The notes under the pieces are model-generated. The model did no database searches, had not been told where the DNA came from, and saw only the letters and a program-made list of their open reading frames with translations. A stretch of DNA of 64,000 bases from assembly GCF_028689845.1 (NCBI RefSeq), contig NZ_JAQVCH010000001.1:62001-126000 (forward strand). Reading direction: 5' to 3'. Source of the stretch: Flavobacterium sp. GTDB lineage: Bacteria > Bacteroidota > Bacteroidia > Flavobacteriales > Flavobacteriaceae. Of the stretch, positions 38,568 to 47,821 are shown piece by piece (position 1 is the stretch's first letter; each line of letters starts with the position of its first letter). A program made the translations under genes and the position numbers.

Positions 38568-40211
38568 TTACTTTTGATTTAAAAATTGCGTCAGTAAAAA
38601 AGTGGTTGAACTGTCATGCTTTTTGATATTTCCAGAATTGATTTCATCTAAAATAGAATTAGCTAATTGTTTGCCTAACTCCACACCCCATTGGTCATAG
38701 CTAAAAATATTCCAAATAACACCTTGCACAAAAATTTTATGTTCATACAAAGCAATTAATGAACCCAATGTTTCTGGCGTCAATTGCTTGATTAAAAAAG
38801 TATTGGTTGGTCTATTTCCTGAAAAAACTTTAAAGGGCATTAAAAAGGCTGCTTGTTCTTTTGTAATTTCTTGTTTTTTGAACTCGGCTTCAACTTGTTC
38901 GGCTGATTTGCCATTTAATAAAGCTTCTGTTTGAGCAAAAAAGTTTGACATTAGCTTTTCGTGATGGTCTTGATTTCCGTATAATGAATGTACAAAACCT
39001 ATAAAATCGGTTGGAATTAATTTTGTTCCTTGGTGAATTAACTGAAAAAAAGCATGTTGTGAATTGGTTCCTGGTTCGCCCCAAATAATGGTTCCCGTTT
39101 GATAATTCACTGGATTTCCATCACGGTCGATACTTTTTCCATTGCTTTCCATAATTCCTTGTTGTAGATAAGGAGCCAGTTTTTGTAAATACTGTGAATA
39201 GGGAATCAAGGCTTCACTTTCAGCTCCAAAAAAATTATTATACCAAATGCTCAACAAAGCTAAAATGACTGGGATATTGTTTTCAAAAGGCGTCGTTCTA
39301 AAATGCTCATCCATGTCGTGAGCTCCAATTAATAGCTTTTCAAAATTAGCATAGCCAACCGCTATACTAATGGATAATCCAACGGCACTCCACAACGAAA
39401 AGCGACCACCAACCCAATCCCACATGGGGAAAATATTATCGGGATGAATACCAAATTCAGATACTTTTTGAATATTTGTTGACACTGCCACAAAATGCTT
39501 GGCAACATCTTCTTGTTTTGCTGATTTTAAAAACCATTCTCGAATTGTTTCTGAATTAGACAAGGTTTCTTGCGTCGTAAATGTTTTTGAAACAATGACA
39601 AAAAGCGTTGTTTCTGGATTTAATTTTTTAATCACTTCATTCACATGGTCGCCATCAATATTCGATACAAAATGGACATTCAAATGGTTTTTATAAAACT
39701 GTAATGCTTCCACCACCATGGCTGGTCCTAAATCTGAACCGCCAATTCCGATATTCACAATATCCGTAAACGGAAGATTGGTAAATCCCTTTTGTTCCCC
39801 AGAAATAATTTGTTCTGTAAAATTTTTAATTTTGTTTTTTACCGCTACAATTTCTGGCATGACGTTCATTCCGTCCACCATTATATTTGCGTTTGATGGG
39901 GCTCGTAAAGCGGTATGTAAAACGGCTCTATTTTCGGTTTGATTGATTAAATCTCCTTTGAAATACTTGATAATGGCATCTTTTAAATCGACTTCATTTG
40001 CTAATTCAAGTAAGTATTTTTTTGTTTCATCTGTTATGATGTTTTTGGAATAATCAATTAAAAAATCATTCCATTGCATGTGGAATTTCTTAGTTCTATT
40101 AGCATCTTGATCAAATAATTCCTGCATACAAACATATTGCATTTCTTCAAAATGTTTTCTCAAATTTTGCCACGCTTCGGTACCTGTAGGATTTGTGCTT
40201 TTTAAAGCCAT
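38568..40211 (-). CDS. pgi: Glucose-6-phosphate isomerase
   Basis: Interconverts glucose 6-phosphate and fructose 6-phosphate. The 547-residue product has the family blocks [32 protein letters not shown] and HQGTKLIP; the catalytic Glu and His lie in GGRFS-to-NGKS and LIHQGT regions and a C-terminal Lys in KQLANSIL. Length is normal for the long PGI form. It starts 10 bp after the M23 peptidase gene and is read with it. Confidence 0.95.
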   Translation of the reverse strand: MALKSTNPTGTEAWQNLRKHFEEMQYVCMQELFDQDANRTKKFHMQWNDFLIDYSKNIITDETKKYLLELANEVDLKDAIIKYFKGDLINQTENRAVLHTALRAPSNANIMVDGMNVMPEIVAVKNKIKNFTEQIISGEQKGFTNLPFTDIVNIGIGGSDLGPAMVVEALQFYKNHLNVHFVSNIDGDHVNEVIKKLNPETTLFVIVSKTFTTQETLSNSETIREWFLKSAKQEDVAKHFVAVSTNIQKVSEFGIHPDNIFPMWDWVGGRFSLWSAVGLSISIAVGYANFEKLLIGAHDMDEHFRTTPFENNIPVILALLSIWYNNFFGAESEALIPYSQYLQKLAPYLQQGIMESNGKSIDRDGNPVNYQTGTIIWGEPGTNSQHAFFQLIHQGTKLIPTDFIGFVHSLYGNQDHHEKLMSNFFAQTEALLNGKSAEQVEAEFKKQEITKEQAAFLMPFKVFSGNRPTNTFLIKQLTPETLGSLIALYEHKIFVQGVIWNIFSYDQWGVELGKQLANSILDEINSGNIKKHDSSTTFLLTQFLNQK

Positions 40212-40221
40212 GAATTCAAAT

Positions 40222-41475
40222 TTATTTAATTTGTATTTTTGTAATGCTGTCTAATTCTTTTTTCAATGGTGCGATATGTATCAAATATTTTTGACGGTGT
40301 TTCTCACTCATTGGCTCTGCGTTTGGCAATTTTTGTGAAAGCGGATCTACTTGTTCGCCATTTTTCCAAAAACGATAACAAACGTGAGGTCCAGTTGCTA
40401 AACCCGTACTTCCAACTTTGCCAATAATTTGTCCTTGCTGCACATGTTGCCCTTGTCGGACTAAAATTTTCGACATGTGTAAATATTGGGTCGAATAGGT
40501 GCTGTTGTGTTTTACTTTAACATAATTTCCATTACCGGCAGTATAACCAGTTCGTTCTACTGTTCCAGAAGCCGTTGTTTTAATTGGTGTTCCTGTTGCC
40601 GCGGCATAATCTGTTCCTTTATGAGCTTTCCATCGCATTTGCACAGGATGAAAACGTTTTGGTGAAAAGCGGGAAGAAATTCTAAAATAATCTAACGGAG
40701 CTTTTAAAAACATCGTTTTTAGGCCTTTTCCTTCTTCGTCATAATAGTCTACCTTTTTGACTAAACTATCTAATTTATAAGGGAAAGCATAGATTTTTTT
40801 TCCTTTGTGTTCAAAGAACGAAGCTTCCATTCTATCAATTCCGGCATAAATACTATCATTGATATAGCGTTCGTAAAAGGTAATTCCGAATTGGTCATCT
40901 TTTTGAATTTTAAAGAAATCAATGGAATATTCGTAGATTTTAGCCAAATTAAAAGCCATCGAAGCATCTACCCCATTTTTACTCAAGGTTTCTGACAAGG
41001 AACCTGTGATTTTAGAAGCAATTGTTCTTCGTTTAATCGTAATTGGTTTCCGCTTATTATAAGCTAAGACAGTTGAATCCTTAAATTCAACAACGCTATA
41101 ATTGATGTTATCAGGTTGATAAATAAAAGCGTATAATTGATGTGGCGTTTTTTTGGATTTTAAAAGTGTAAATGGTTTTCCAATTTGCAAATCACGTAAT
41201 TTAAAACTATCACGAATACTTTCTGTTACTTCATGAACTTTGAAGTGGCCGATGTTGTTTTCTTCGAGCAGCTTTCCGAATGTATCTCCACTATGAATCG
41301 TGTCTCGCACGACGACATAATCATTTAATGTAAATCCAAATTCTTCCACAATTGGTTCTTCTGGAACGATTTCTTTAGAGACAACTTTTTTTTCTTTTTC
41401 TTCGCAGGCGAGCAAGAGTAGTATTAATAAGGTAAAGGATACTATTTTGAATTTCAAGATTTCATTTTTAATCAA
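40222..41475 (-). CDS. M23-family metallopeptidase lipoprotein (peptidoglycan hydrolase)
   Basis: A 417-residue predicted lipoprotein acting on peptidoglycan cross-links in the periplasm. The lipobox LLAC places the lipid-bound Cys at 24. An OapA/LysM-like middle region precedes the catalytic M23 domain (about 270-390), with HKGTDYA giving the His and Asp zinc ligands and YLHMS the later His. There is no in-frame ATG before the signal peptide; the start is TTG, either at 41475, directly after the TAA of the upstream gene, or at 41457. Third gene of the DUF3108 operon. Confidence 0.86.
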   Translation of the reverse strand: MIKNEILKFKIVSFTLLILLLLACEEKEKKVVSKEIVPEEPIVEEFGFTLNDYVVVRDTIHSGDTFGKLLEENNIGHFKVHEVTESIRDSFKLRDLQIGKPFTLLKSKKTPHQLYAFIYQPDNINYSVVEFKDSTVLAYNKRKPITIKRRTIASKITGSLSETLSKNGVDASMAFNLAKIYEYSIDFFKIQKDDQFGITFYERYINDSIYAGIDRMEASFFEHKGKKIYAFPYKLDSLVKKVDYYDEEGKGLKTMFLKAPLDYFRISSRFSPKRFHPVQMRWKAHKGTDYAAATGTPIKTTASGTVERTGYTAGNGNYVKVKHNSTYSTQYLHMSKILVRQGQHVQQGQIIGKVGSTGLATGPHVCYRFWKNGEQVDPLSQKLPNAEPMSEKHRQKYLIHIAPLKKELDSITKIQIK

Positions 41476-42411
41476 TTATACATTTTCTTTTTCGCCCCAC
41501 GAGGCTAATTCTTCTGGAGACCATAATTCTGGAAAGAAAATTCTTCGTTGGTATTTAGGAAGCATGTATTTTTTCCAATCACTTCCACCCGTTGCTTCAC
41601 CAGTGCCATGACCACTTTCAATGTATTTTTTGGCGGCGTAATAATGTCCCATCACCCAAGTAATATTAACGGTATAATCATAATGTCGCATGGCTTTTAC
41701 TAAATCTTCATTTTGCTGATCTTGTTCTGGTAATTGTTTGAATTTTTGCCATAAATTAGAAGTATTATGCTCTTCCATATAACGCAAAAACTCCTTTTTA
41801 TATTTTCGTTCAAACTCTAAAATTAAAAACGATTTTTCACCTGTTTGATAATCTTTTCCTGCTGCTTGCCAGTATAAATGTTCAAAAGCGTGTTCATACG
41901 GTGTGTTTCTGTCGATAGTTGCTCTAAAACGGTAGTCGATTAAGTTTATTAAATCGGTTGAAGCAAATTCAATTAAACGATATTGAGCACTTTGAAAACC
42001 ACTTGCCGGTGTTAACGTATTGCGGAATTTCATATATTGTTCTACATCCATTCCGTCTTTCATGATGGTAAAGGAAGTGGTTAACATATCAAAATAGCGA
42101 CTAATTCGCATTAACTTTTCGGAAAAATAAACCGTTTCTGGTTTTTCTGTTTGACAAATTTGCTCCATTTCCCACAAAATCATTTTAAAAAGCAATTCAT
42201 TCACCTGATGATACATCACAAAAACCATCTCATCGGGCAAGGTGGTGCGTTGGGTTTGAAGATTCAACAACGCATCGGTTTGAATATAATCCCAATAGGT
42301 AATTGGTTTTGCCCATAACAACCCTTCTAAATGCGTTTCGGTTTTTTGATTTATCGCTTGAAATTTTTCTTCAATTTTTTCTAATATATCTTGGTGAGCT
42401 GCTAAATTCAT
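41476..42411 (-). CDS. Tryptophan 2,3-dioxygenase
   Basis: Haem enzyme that opens the indole ring of tryptophan to N-formylkynurenine. The 311-residue product has MYHQVNELLFKMIL near residues 72-85, FQSAQYRLIE, and the haem region VMGHYYAAKKYIESGHGTGEATGGSDW near the C-terminus. The rest of the kynurenine pathway is not in the window. Its ATG overlaps the stop of the DUF3108 gene by 4 bp and its own stop abuts the next start, showing tight translational coupling. Confidence 0.9.
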   Translation of the reverse strand: MNLAAHQDILEKIEEKFQAINQKTETHLEGLLWAKPITYWDYIQTDALLNLQTQRTTLPDEMVFVMYHQVNELLFKMILWEMEQICQTEKPETVYFSEKLMRISRYFDMLTTSFTIMKDGMDVEQYMKFRNTLTPASGFQSAQYRLIEFASTDLINLIDYRFRATIDRNTPYEHAFEHLYWQAAGKDYQTGEKSFLILEFERKYKKEFLRYMEEHNTSNLWQKFKQLPEQDQQNEDLVKAMRHYDYTVNITWVMGHYYAAKKYIESGHGTGEATGGSDWKKYMLPKYQRRIFFPELWSPEELASWGEKENV

Positions 42412-43205
42412 TTTGGTTTAGATTTTACGGTGAATGTGTTTTTTAATCCTTTGAATTGATCCAAATCTGCTTTGATTGAACCTACTGCTAGATTCGCTTT
42501 GATGCGAAGCGGTAATTTATTCTTATCATCTGATATCCAAACGGTTAAGCTTTCTTGTTCTTTAAAAACACGACCAGCTTGCACATAAGGTCTAAATATC
42601 ATTGTAGAAATAACTCCAAATTTAGTTTTTAAATCTTCACGACCAATAAATTTTAGCTTAAATTTAGTCGTTTCATCGTCAAAAAACATATCCACATTGA
42701 TGGATTCGCCCACTTCGAGATGGTCAACTTCGGGATGGTTTCGCAAATAATAAAAAGTAGATAAAATATCTTGTGTATTATAAGGAACTTCAAAGGTTTT
42801 CTCCGTCTTCTTTTTGTAGTCTTTTACCATAACCGTTTTGGTTTTATGGTCAAAAAAACCCTCTTGATTTTTGGTATAGCCTCCTTCGTCAATTTTTCTA
42901 ACAAATTGATAAGGACTACCCGATTCTTTATCAAAATAAGATTGGTAATCGTCGTTTACTTCAAAGAAAAACTTGGTCATTCCCACGGTGTATCCTTTGC
43001 CTTTGGCATGATAGACTTTTTTGTTATTTCTAACAGCATCTTTTACTTCTAACTCAGCGTATCCAGCATTGATAATTCCGTAATGAATTCTAAACCGAAA
43101 CCATTCGCCTACCTCAAAAGCAGAAGACTGAGCAGGTTGTGTTGCTGTTGGCGTATCAAAACTAACCGTGGTAAGAAATAGTATAAAAAACAGTAATTTT
43201 TTCAT
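42408..43205 (-). CDS. DUF3108 domain-containing exported protein
   Basis: A 265-residue protein with a signal peptide (about 1-17) and a mature part rich in alternating beta strands, matching the DUF3108 family of periplasmic or outer-membrane-facing proteins: GEWFRFRIHYGIINAGYAELEV near the N-terminus and LTVWISDDKNKLPLRI near the end. Function unknown. It is first in a five-gene operon and carries a leader of about 112 nt with a 7-bp hairpin. Confidence 0.82.
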   Translation of the reverse strand: MKKLLFFILFLTTVSFDTPTATQPAQSSAFEVGEWFRFRIHYGIINAGYAELEVKDAVRNNKKVYHAKGKGYTVGMTKFFFEVNDDYQSYFDKESGSPYQFVRKIDEGGYTKNQEGFFDHKTKTVMVKDYKKKTEKTFEVPYNTQDILSTFYYLRNHPEVDHLEVGESINVDMFFDDETTKFKLKFIGREDLKTKFGVISTMIFRPYVQAGRVFKEQESLTVWISDDKNKLPLRIKANLAVGSIKADLDQFKGLKNTFTVKSKPK

Positions 43206-43244
43206 TTGAAGATTTTTATTGTTTTTAAAACTATAATGAAATCA

Positions 43245-43261
43245 GAGTTTTATCAAAACTC
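43245..43261 (-). other. Hairpin in the leader of the DUF3108 operon
   Basis: GAGTTTT / AAAACTC (43245-43251, 43255-43261), perfect 7-bp stem with a 3-nt loop, inside the predicted leader. No U run follows, so it is not a terminator on the minus strand. Confidence 0.45.
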
Positions 43262-43322
43262 ATAATCAATTTTCGATTTCAGAATAGCACTTGATTTTCA
43301 ACAATTAAATCAATTTCTGTTC

Positions 43323-43353
43323 CAAATGTAGTAAAACTAAAAAAGACGTCAAA
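43323..43353 (-). promoter_or_regulatory. Promoter of the DUF3108-TDO-M23-pgi operon
   Basis: Minus-strand TTTG (43350-43353), 19-nt spacer, TACATTTG (43323-43330): exact consensus. The start near 43317 leaves a leader of about 112 nt. Confidence 0.72.
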
Positions 43354-43723
43354 AAATGTGAGGTATTTAATGTTTTTTTAAGATTGTTTTGGGAAGATGG
43401 CACCTTGAATGCTTTTGAGAAGACAGTTGGGCTTTTATGAGGTTGTGAATGAGTTGCAAGGTGATCGAAGAATTTAATAATAAAAAAAAACATTTATAAA
43501 AATGTCGCTTAACTTTAACTTCACTATTTATTTGCCTATTCCTTATTCTAATTTAAAAGAAGGGCTGATGGGGCATAGAGCATTTATAGAAAACATTTTA
43601 TTGAAGAAAAAAACGTGGTAGGTGACAGTTGTCATTTTTTAGGATTATTTAATTTCTAATTTTCAATGGAAAAGTAATTTGATTATTAGCGAAAGAATTG
43701 ATAGAGGAAACCGTTTAACTAAT

Positions 43724-43742
43724 TTTTTGATTCTTTTCGTTT
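43724..43742 (+). repeat. 19-bp direct repeat, left copy
   Basis: TTTTTGATTCTTTTCGTTT, identical to 45937-45955 on the other side of the T9SS type A gene. Some bases before it also match (GATTATT...GC). Confidence 0.6.
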
Positions 43743-43931
43743 CCCGTTTTCACCGGAATAATTATATAATTCTTTTCATTTTATGATTTTAACGAGGTGA
43801 TGAAAAAGTAATTAACAATACGCTTATTGTTGACTAAAATATTTAACATTTAAAAAATATTTTGTAAGATTTTTTTAATTAGCTTTACTCTTATTTAAAA
43901 ATAAGATGCTGACTATCAATAACTATAGCTT

Positions 43932-43994
43932 TTCGACCTTCGACCTTCGACCTTCGACCTTCGACCTTCGACCTTCGACCTTCGACCTTCGACT
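43932..43994 (+). repeat. Heptamer array TTCGACC x8 plus TTCGACT
   Basis: Nine perfect-length 7-bp units in 63 bp; the first eight are identical and the last has one change. Not a CRISPR (no spacers). Related heptamers occur at 51453-51473 and 58671-58698. Confidence 0.92.
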
Positions 43995-44119
43995 TTAATT
44001 CCAATCTTCAAATGGAATAAGCTCAAATATGGTTTTCGTAGGGATTTGCTAGTGTTGCCCACGTTAATCTAAAAAACTAGTTTTAGTAATTCTATTTTTT
44101 AATCTAAAACTTATTTATC

Positions 44120-45895
44120 ATGAAAAAATATTTTAATATCATTATTTTGGTTTTTGGTTTGATTGGAAACGCCCAAACTAACTATATCAGAACATTAGGC
44201 ACTTATTATGGAGATGAAAACATGCTTATCACAGATAGCACCTCTGATAGTGAAGGTAATATAATCATTATAGGGAACATTACAAATTCTGAAAACACAA
44301 CGCAGTTCACTATAGCTACAGCTAATGTTCATCAGGAATCTTTTGGAGGTGGGTTAAGAGATGGATTCATCGCAAAATTCACTATAGATGGGCAACTTAT
44401 TTGGGCAACTTATTTTGGTGGTGAGAATGAGGATATCGTGACAAATTGTACTATTGATCATGAAGATAATATTTTAATTATAGGACATACTAAAAGCACA
44501 ACAGGTATTGCAACTACAGATTCCTTTCAACCTTTTAAAATTGGAATAAAAGATAATTACATAGCAAAACTAGACAAAAATGGGATTCTAATTTGGAGTA
44601 CTTATTATGGTGGTATTGACGAAGTTGATAGTGCATTACCAAACGAAAATGAGAATAATTCTGCCTTCAATGGTTTTTCTTGTATAGAAACCAATAATAA
44701 CGGTGCTGTCTTTGCTGTTATAGATACTCGGACGTCTAACGGAATGGCTACTGAAGGTGTGTTTCAAGAGATTATCAATCATAACAATCATTACATGATT
44801 GTAAAATTTTCAACATCTGGTGAACTCCAATGGGCTACCTTTTACGGTGTAAATGGTTCAAAAATTAATGGTTTACAATGTGACAATGATAGTGTTTATG
44901 TGTTAGGAAATGCTGTTGATTGTCCTCCTAATTTTTCGCCAAATATTTATTTTGCGACTGATGAATGTCATCAGCCGAATCCAGTTACATGTTTAAATGC
45001 TTTTATTTCGAAATTTGACACAGAAAACGGAACAAGAATTTGGAGCACCTATTTTGGAGGATTAAATAGGGATCATTTATTTAAAAGCAGTTTCAAATTA
45101 TATAAAAATCATTTATACTTTGCTGGAATAACTGGAAGCAATACAAATATTACAACTTCAAACAGTTTTCAACCTACTAAAGATGTTGGTCTTTCAATTT
45201 TCTTTACCAAATTTACTACAACTACAGGACAGCAAGTTTGGGGAACTTATTACGGTAATTATGTTGAAAACCAAAACCTTGGTAGGGTTGGCATTACTGC
45301 ATTTGATGATTATTTGTATATTTTTGGACAAACCGATTTAGCTTCTAATTTTACAACACCAAACAGTTATCAAGAAAATTTTAGTGGTGGTGGCGATGGT
45401 TTTCTTCTAAAATTCACAACAGATGGCGAACGTGATTGGGCTACTTATTTTGGTGGTTGGAGTGAAGATAGAGTAGATAATGTATTGTTTAAAGAAGATG
45501 CTATTTTTCTACTTGGTATGACAAAAAGTTCTCAAAATATTTCAACCCCTAATGGGTTGCAGCCAAATTTATTAAATTATGGTGACCCCAATCTTGGTGC
45601 TCCAAGCAATATCTTTATTGCTAAACTCGAACCAAACGTGCTTTCGTTGCAAGAAAATCTGCTTGGAAAGCCGACTGTATTTCCAAATCCAAACCAAGGT
45701 AGTTTTACACTTGTTTTGCCATCAGCTTCAGAAGGTTTTCTTGAAATTTATAATGTTTTAGGCAAGAAAATACATCAAGAAAAAGTAAATTCAAATCAAG
45801 TTATTTCTACTGTCAATTGGTCAAAAGGCATTTATTTTGCTAAAATTACTAGTGAGAATGCTGTTTTTGAAACGGTGAAGATTATTGTGGAGTGA
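44120..45895 (+). CDS. T9SS type A sorted protein with SBBP beta-propeller repeats
   Basis: A 591-residue secreted or cell-surface protein. Signal peptide 1-18 (ending GNAQ). Six repeats centred on W-x-T-Y/F-x-G-G (LIWATYFGG, LIWSTYYGG, LQWATFYG, RIWSTYFGG, QVWGTYYG, RDWATYFGG) form an SBBP-type propeller over about residues 85-480. The last 80 residues are a type A T9SS sorting domain: VFPNPNQGSFTL, LEIYNVLGKKIH and WSKGIYFAKI. Ligand unknown. It stands alone in a gene-poor region and lacks a recognisable TAnnTTTG promoter. Confidence 0.88.
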   Translation: MKKYFNIIILVFGLIGNAQTNYIRTLGTYYGDENMLITDSTSDSEGNIIIIGNITNSENTTQFTIATANVHQESFGGGLRDGFIAKFTIDGQLIWATYFGGENEDIVTNCTIDHEDNILIIGHTKSTTGIATTDSFQPFKIGIKDNYIAKLDKNGILIWSTYYGGIDEVDSALPNENENNSAFNGFSCIETNNNGAVFAVIDTRTSNGMATEGVFQEIINHNNHYMIVKFSTSGELQWATFYGVNGSKINGLQCDNDSVYVLGNAVDCPPNFSPNIYFATDECHQPNPVTCLNAFISKFDTENGTRIWSTYFGGLNRDHLFKSSFKLYKNHLYFAGITGSNTNITTSNSFQPTKDVGLSIFFTKFTTTTGQQVWGTYYGNYVENQNLGRVGITAFDDYLYIFGQTDLASNFTTPNSYQENFSGGGDGFLLKFTTDGERDWATYFGGWSEDRVDNVLFKEDAIFLLGMTKSSQNISTPNGLQPNLLNYGDPNLGAPSNIFIAKLEPNVLSLQENLLGKPTVFPNPNQGSFTLVLPSASEGFLEIYNVLGKKIHQEKVNSNQVISTVNWSKGIYFAKITSENAVFETVKIIVE

Positions 45896-45936
45896 GCTAG
45901 TTGGAGTAGTGATTATTGGCCACAGATTTGACGGGC

Positions 45937-45955
45937 TTTTTGATTCTTTTCGTTT
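45937..45955 (+). repeat. 19-bp direct repeat, right copy
   Basis: Identical to 43724-43742; the pair encloses about 2.2 kb including the T9SS type A gene. Confidence 0.6.
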
Positions 45956-46359
45956 ATTATGATTTTGGCCTACAGAGCATGAGGTTTAAGGAAATTTTCG
46001 GAGCATATTTTAAAAAAGTTAGCACCTCTTTTTATGTTAAAAAAATCGTGAAACTAACTGTTAATTATTCCATTTTAAATAGACAAAAAATAGTTTTATT
46101 CTAAAGCCAGAAATTAAAAGAGTTGTAAATAGTTAAGATATAATTGGTTTAGTTTGTTTTGATAAGAATTTGAATAAAAACTCCATTTAGCGAACTAAAA
46201 ATGCCTTAGACTGAAAGAAGATGTAATGTTTAAAATTGAGGTGAATTAATTGAAATGAAAGTAATCTTTTAATATAATAAAAAAGCCAATTACAAGACGT
46301 AGGTGGATAATGGAATGGTTTAAAGATTGAATTAATTCGTGCTTTTTTGAAAAGTTATA

Positions 46360-46393
46360 AAAAACACAAAACCCAACCGAAACCGATTGGGTT
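46360..46393 (-). terminator. Terminator hairpin downstream of hpd
   Basis: AACCCAA / TTGGGTT (46370-46376, 46387-46393) with a 10-nt loop, extended by ACA/TGT past a two-base bulge; on the minus strand a T-rich run follows. It could end the hmgA-hpd transcript or a separate small RNA. Confidence 0.55.
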
Positions 46394-46469
46394 GTATGCT
46401 ATTAACTAACCAAAAAACTATAAATTATGAAAATTTATAACATCAGCAGGTAACCACTCCCGCTTTTGC
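46394..46469 (-). ncRNA. Candidate small RNA or leader element downstream of hpd
   Basis: On the minus strand TACCTTTG (46475-46482) fits a -7 box, with TTTG (46507-46510) 24 nt before it, slightly too far. A transcript from about 46469 would run to the terminator at 46393-46360, about 110 nt. A CACTCGC-AAAA-GCGGGAGTG hairpin (46455-46474) overlaps the start site, which weakens the model. On the plus strand an eight-codon frame from 46426 (MKIYNISR) also exists. Only the element as a whole is noted; its nature is uncertain. Confidence 0.28.
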
Positions 46470-46591
46470 GAGTGCAAAGGTAAGTAGCTTATTGTGTTAT
46501 TAATAACAAATAATCGACTTTAACTAAACATTTGCAAAAAACACAGTATTTGAATGCCTAAAATTTCATTATCTGTAATTTTCAGGTGTTT

Positions 46592-47752
46592 TTATAACGT
46601 TCCTCTCAACGCTTGCTCTCTTTCAATTGATTCAAAAAGGGCTTTAAAGTTACCTGCACCGAAACCTCTTGCACCCATTCGTTGAATAATTTCAAAAAAC
46701 AAGGTTGGTCTATCTTCAATTGGCTTGGTAAAAATTTGTAATAAATAACCTTCTTCATCGGCATCAATCATGATTCCTAATTTTTGAAGCTCTTTAATAT
46801 CTTCTTTAAATTTGTGCATATGATCTTTTAAGCGTTCTGGAATGGCATCATAATAGGCTTGCGGAGGCGTACTTAAAAATTCAATTCCTCTTGACCGCAT
46901 ATCAGCAACTGTGGTAATAATATCATCGGTTGCTACAGCAATATGTTGTACCCCTGGCCCTTCATAAAAGTCTAAATATTCTTCAATTTGCGACTTTTTC
47001 TTTCCTTCTGCAGGTTCGTTGATTGGAAATTTAATTCTTCCATTTCCATTACTCATCACTTTAGACATTAGAGCAGAATAATCCGTAGTGATTTGCTTAT
47101 CATCAAATGAAAGGAAATTCACAAAGCCCATCACATCTTCATACCATTTAACCCAAGTATTCATTTCGTTCCAGCCCACATTTCCTACCATGTGATCAAT
47201 ATATTTTAATCCTACCGCAGCTGGATTATAGTCTGATTTCCATTCTCTATAACCAGGCAAGAAAGCTCCTTTGTAATTTTTACGTTCTACAAACATATGA
47301 ACGGTTTCGCCATAAGTATAAATTCCGGCTCGCACTACTTCGCCCTGTTCGTCTGTTTCCACGGTTGGCTCCATGTATGATTTTGCTCCTCTTTTCATCG
47401 TTTCTTCGTAAGCTGAACGTGCATCTTCTACCCATAAAGCAACAATTTTAACACCATCACCATGTTTTTTTACATGCTCACCAATTGGCGAATTGCTGTT
47501 TAGAGCAGTTGTTAAAACCAGACGGATTTTATCTTGTTTTAAAACATAAGAAGCTCTATCTCTTACTCCTGTTTCTAACCCTGAATAAGCTAATGATTGA
47601 AACCCAAAAGCTGTTTTATAAAAATGGGCTGCTTGTTTAGCATTGCCAACATAAAACTCTACATAATCTGTTCCGAGTAAGGGAAGAAAATCTTGAGCTC
47701 CTTCAAATATTTTTTCTAATCCGTATTCTACGTTTTTAATTTCTTGTGACAT
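46592..47752 (-). CDS. hpd: 4-hydroxyphenylpyruvate dioxygenase
   Basis: Second step of tyrosine breakdown: 4-hydroxyphenylpyruvate to homogentisate, with non-haem iron. The 386-residue product has two vicinal-oxygen-chelate halves; iron ligands are the His in KYIDHMVGNV, the His in GVQHIAVATDD and the Glu in LFFEIIQRMG near the C-terminus, followed by GFGAGNFKALFESIE. It lies 69 bp after hmgA on the same strand, the next enzyme of the pathway, so the two are an operon. Confidence 0.95.
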   Translation of the reverse strand: MSQEIKNVEYGLEKIFEGAQDFLPLLGTDYVEFYVGNAKQAAHFYKTAFGFQSLAYSGLETGVRDRASYVLKQDKIRLVLTTALNSNSPIGEHVKKHGDGVKIVALWVEDARSAYEETMKRGAKSYMEPTVETDEQGEVVRAGIYTYGETVHMFVERKNYKGAFLPGYREWKSDYNPAAVGLKYIDHMVGNVGWNEMNTWVKWYEDVMGFVNFLSFDDKQITTDYSALMSKVMSNGNGRIKFPINEPAEGKKKSQIEEYLDFYEGPGVQHIAVATDDIITTVADMRSRGIEFLSTPPQAYYDAIPERLKDHMHKFKEDIKELQKLGIMIDADEEGYLLQIFTKPIEDRPTLFFEIIQRMGARGFGAGNFKALFESIEREQALRGTL

Positions 47753-47821
47753 AATTGATTTATTTTAAAACTTTTGTGTGTTGTTGTATTTTTTTTACTC
47801 TAAAAATTAGGCTTTATTATT

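Larger units (their letters stand above)
43354..44119. other. Gene-poor stretch upstream of the T9SS type A gene
   Basis: About 770 bp without a believable gene. It holds one copy of a 19-bp repeat (43724-43742) and a nine-unit heptamer array (43932-43994). The minus-strand frame at 43305-43493 overlaps the operon promoter and is not supported. The sequence is very AT-rich and looks like decayed or non-coding DNA. Confidence 0.5.
45896..46591. other. Gene-poor stretch between the T9SS type A gene and hpd
   Basis: About 700 bp with no credible gene. It contains the right copy of the 19-bp repeat (45937-45955) next to a GCCACAGATTT-like segment, and at 46360-46510 an RNA-like element described separately. 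A 62-codon plus-strand frame at 45916-46104 has no recognisable features. Confidence 0.5.

Noticed and set aside
43305..43493. Minus-strand 62-codon frame before the DUF3108 gene
   Set aside because: It overlaps a consensus promoter, has no recognisable domain and odd composition.
43932..43994. Heptamer array as a CRISPR or origin
   Set aside because: Units are contiguous with no spacers, and no DnaA boxes or replication genes lie nearby.
45916..46104. Plus-strand 62-codon frame after the T9SS type A gene
   Set aside because: It begins inside a dispersed repeat and shows no domain or signal.
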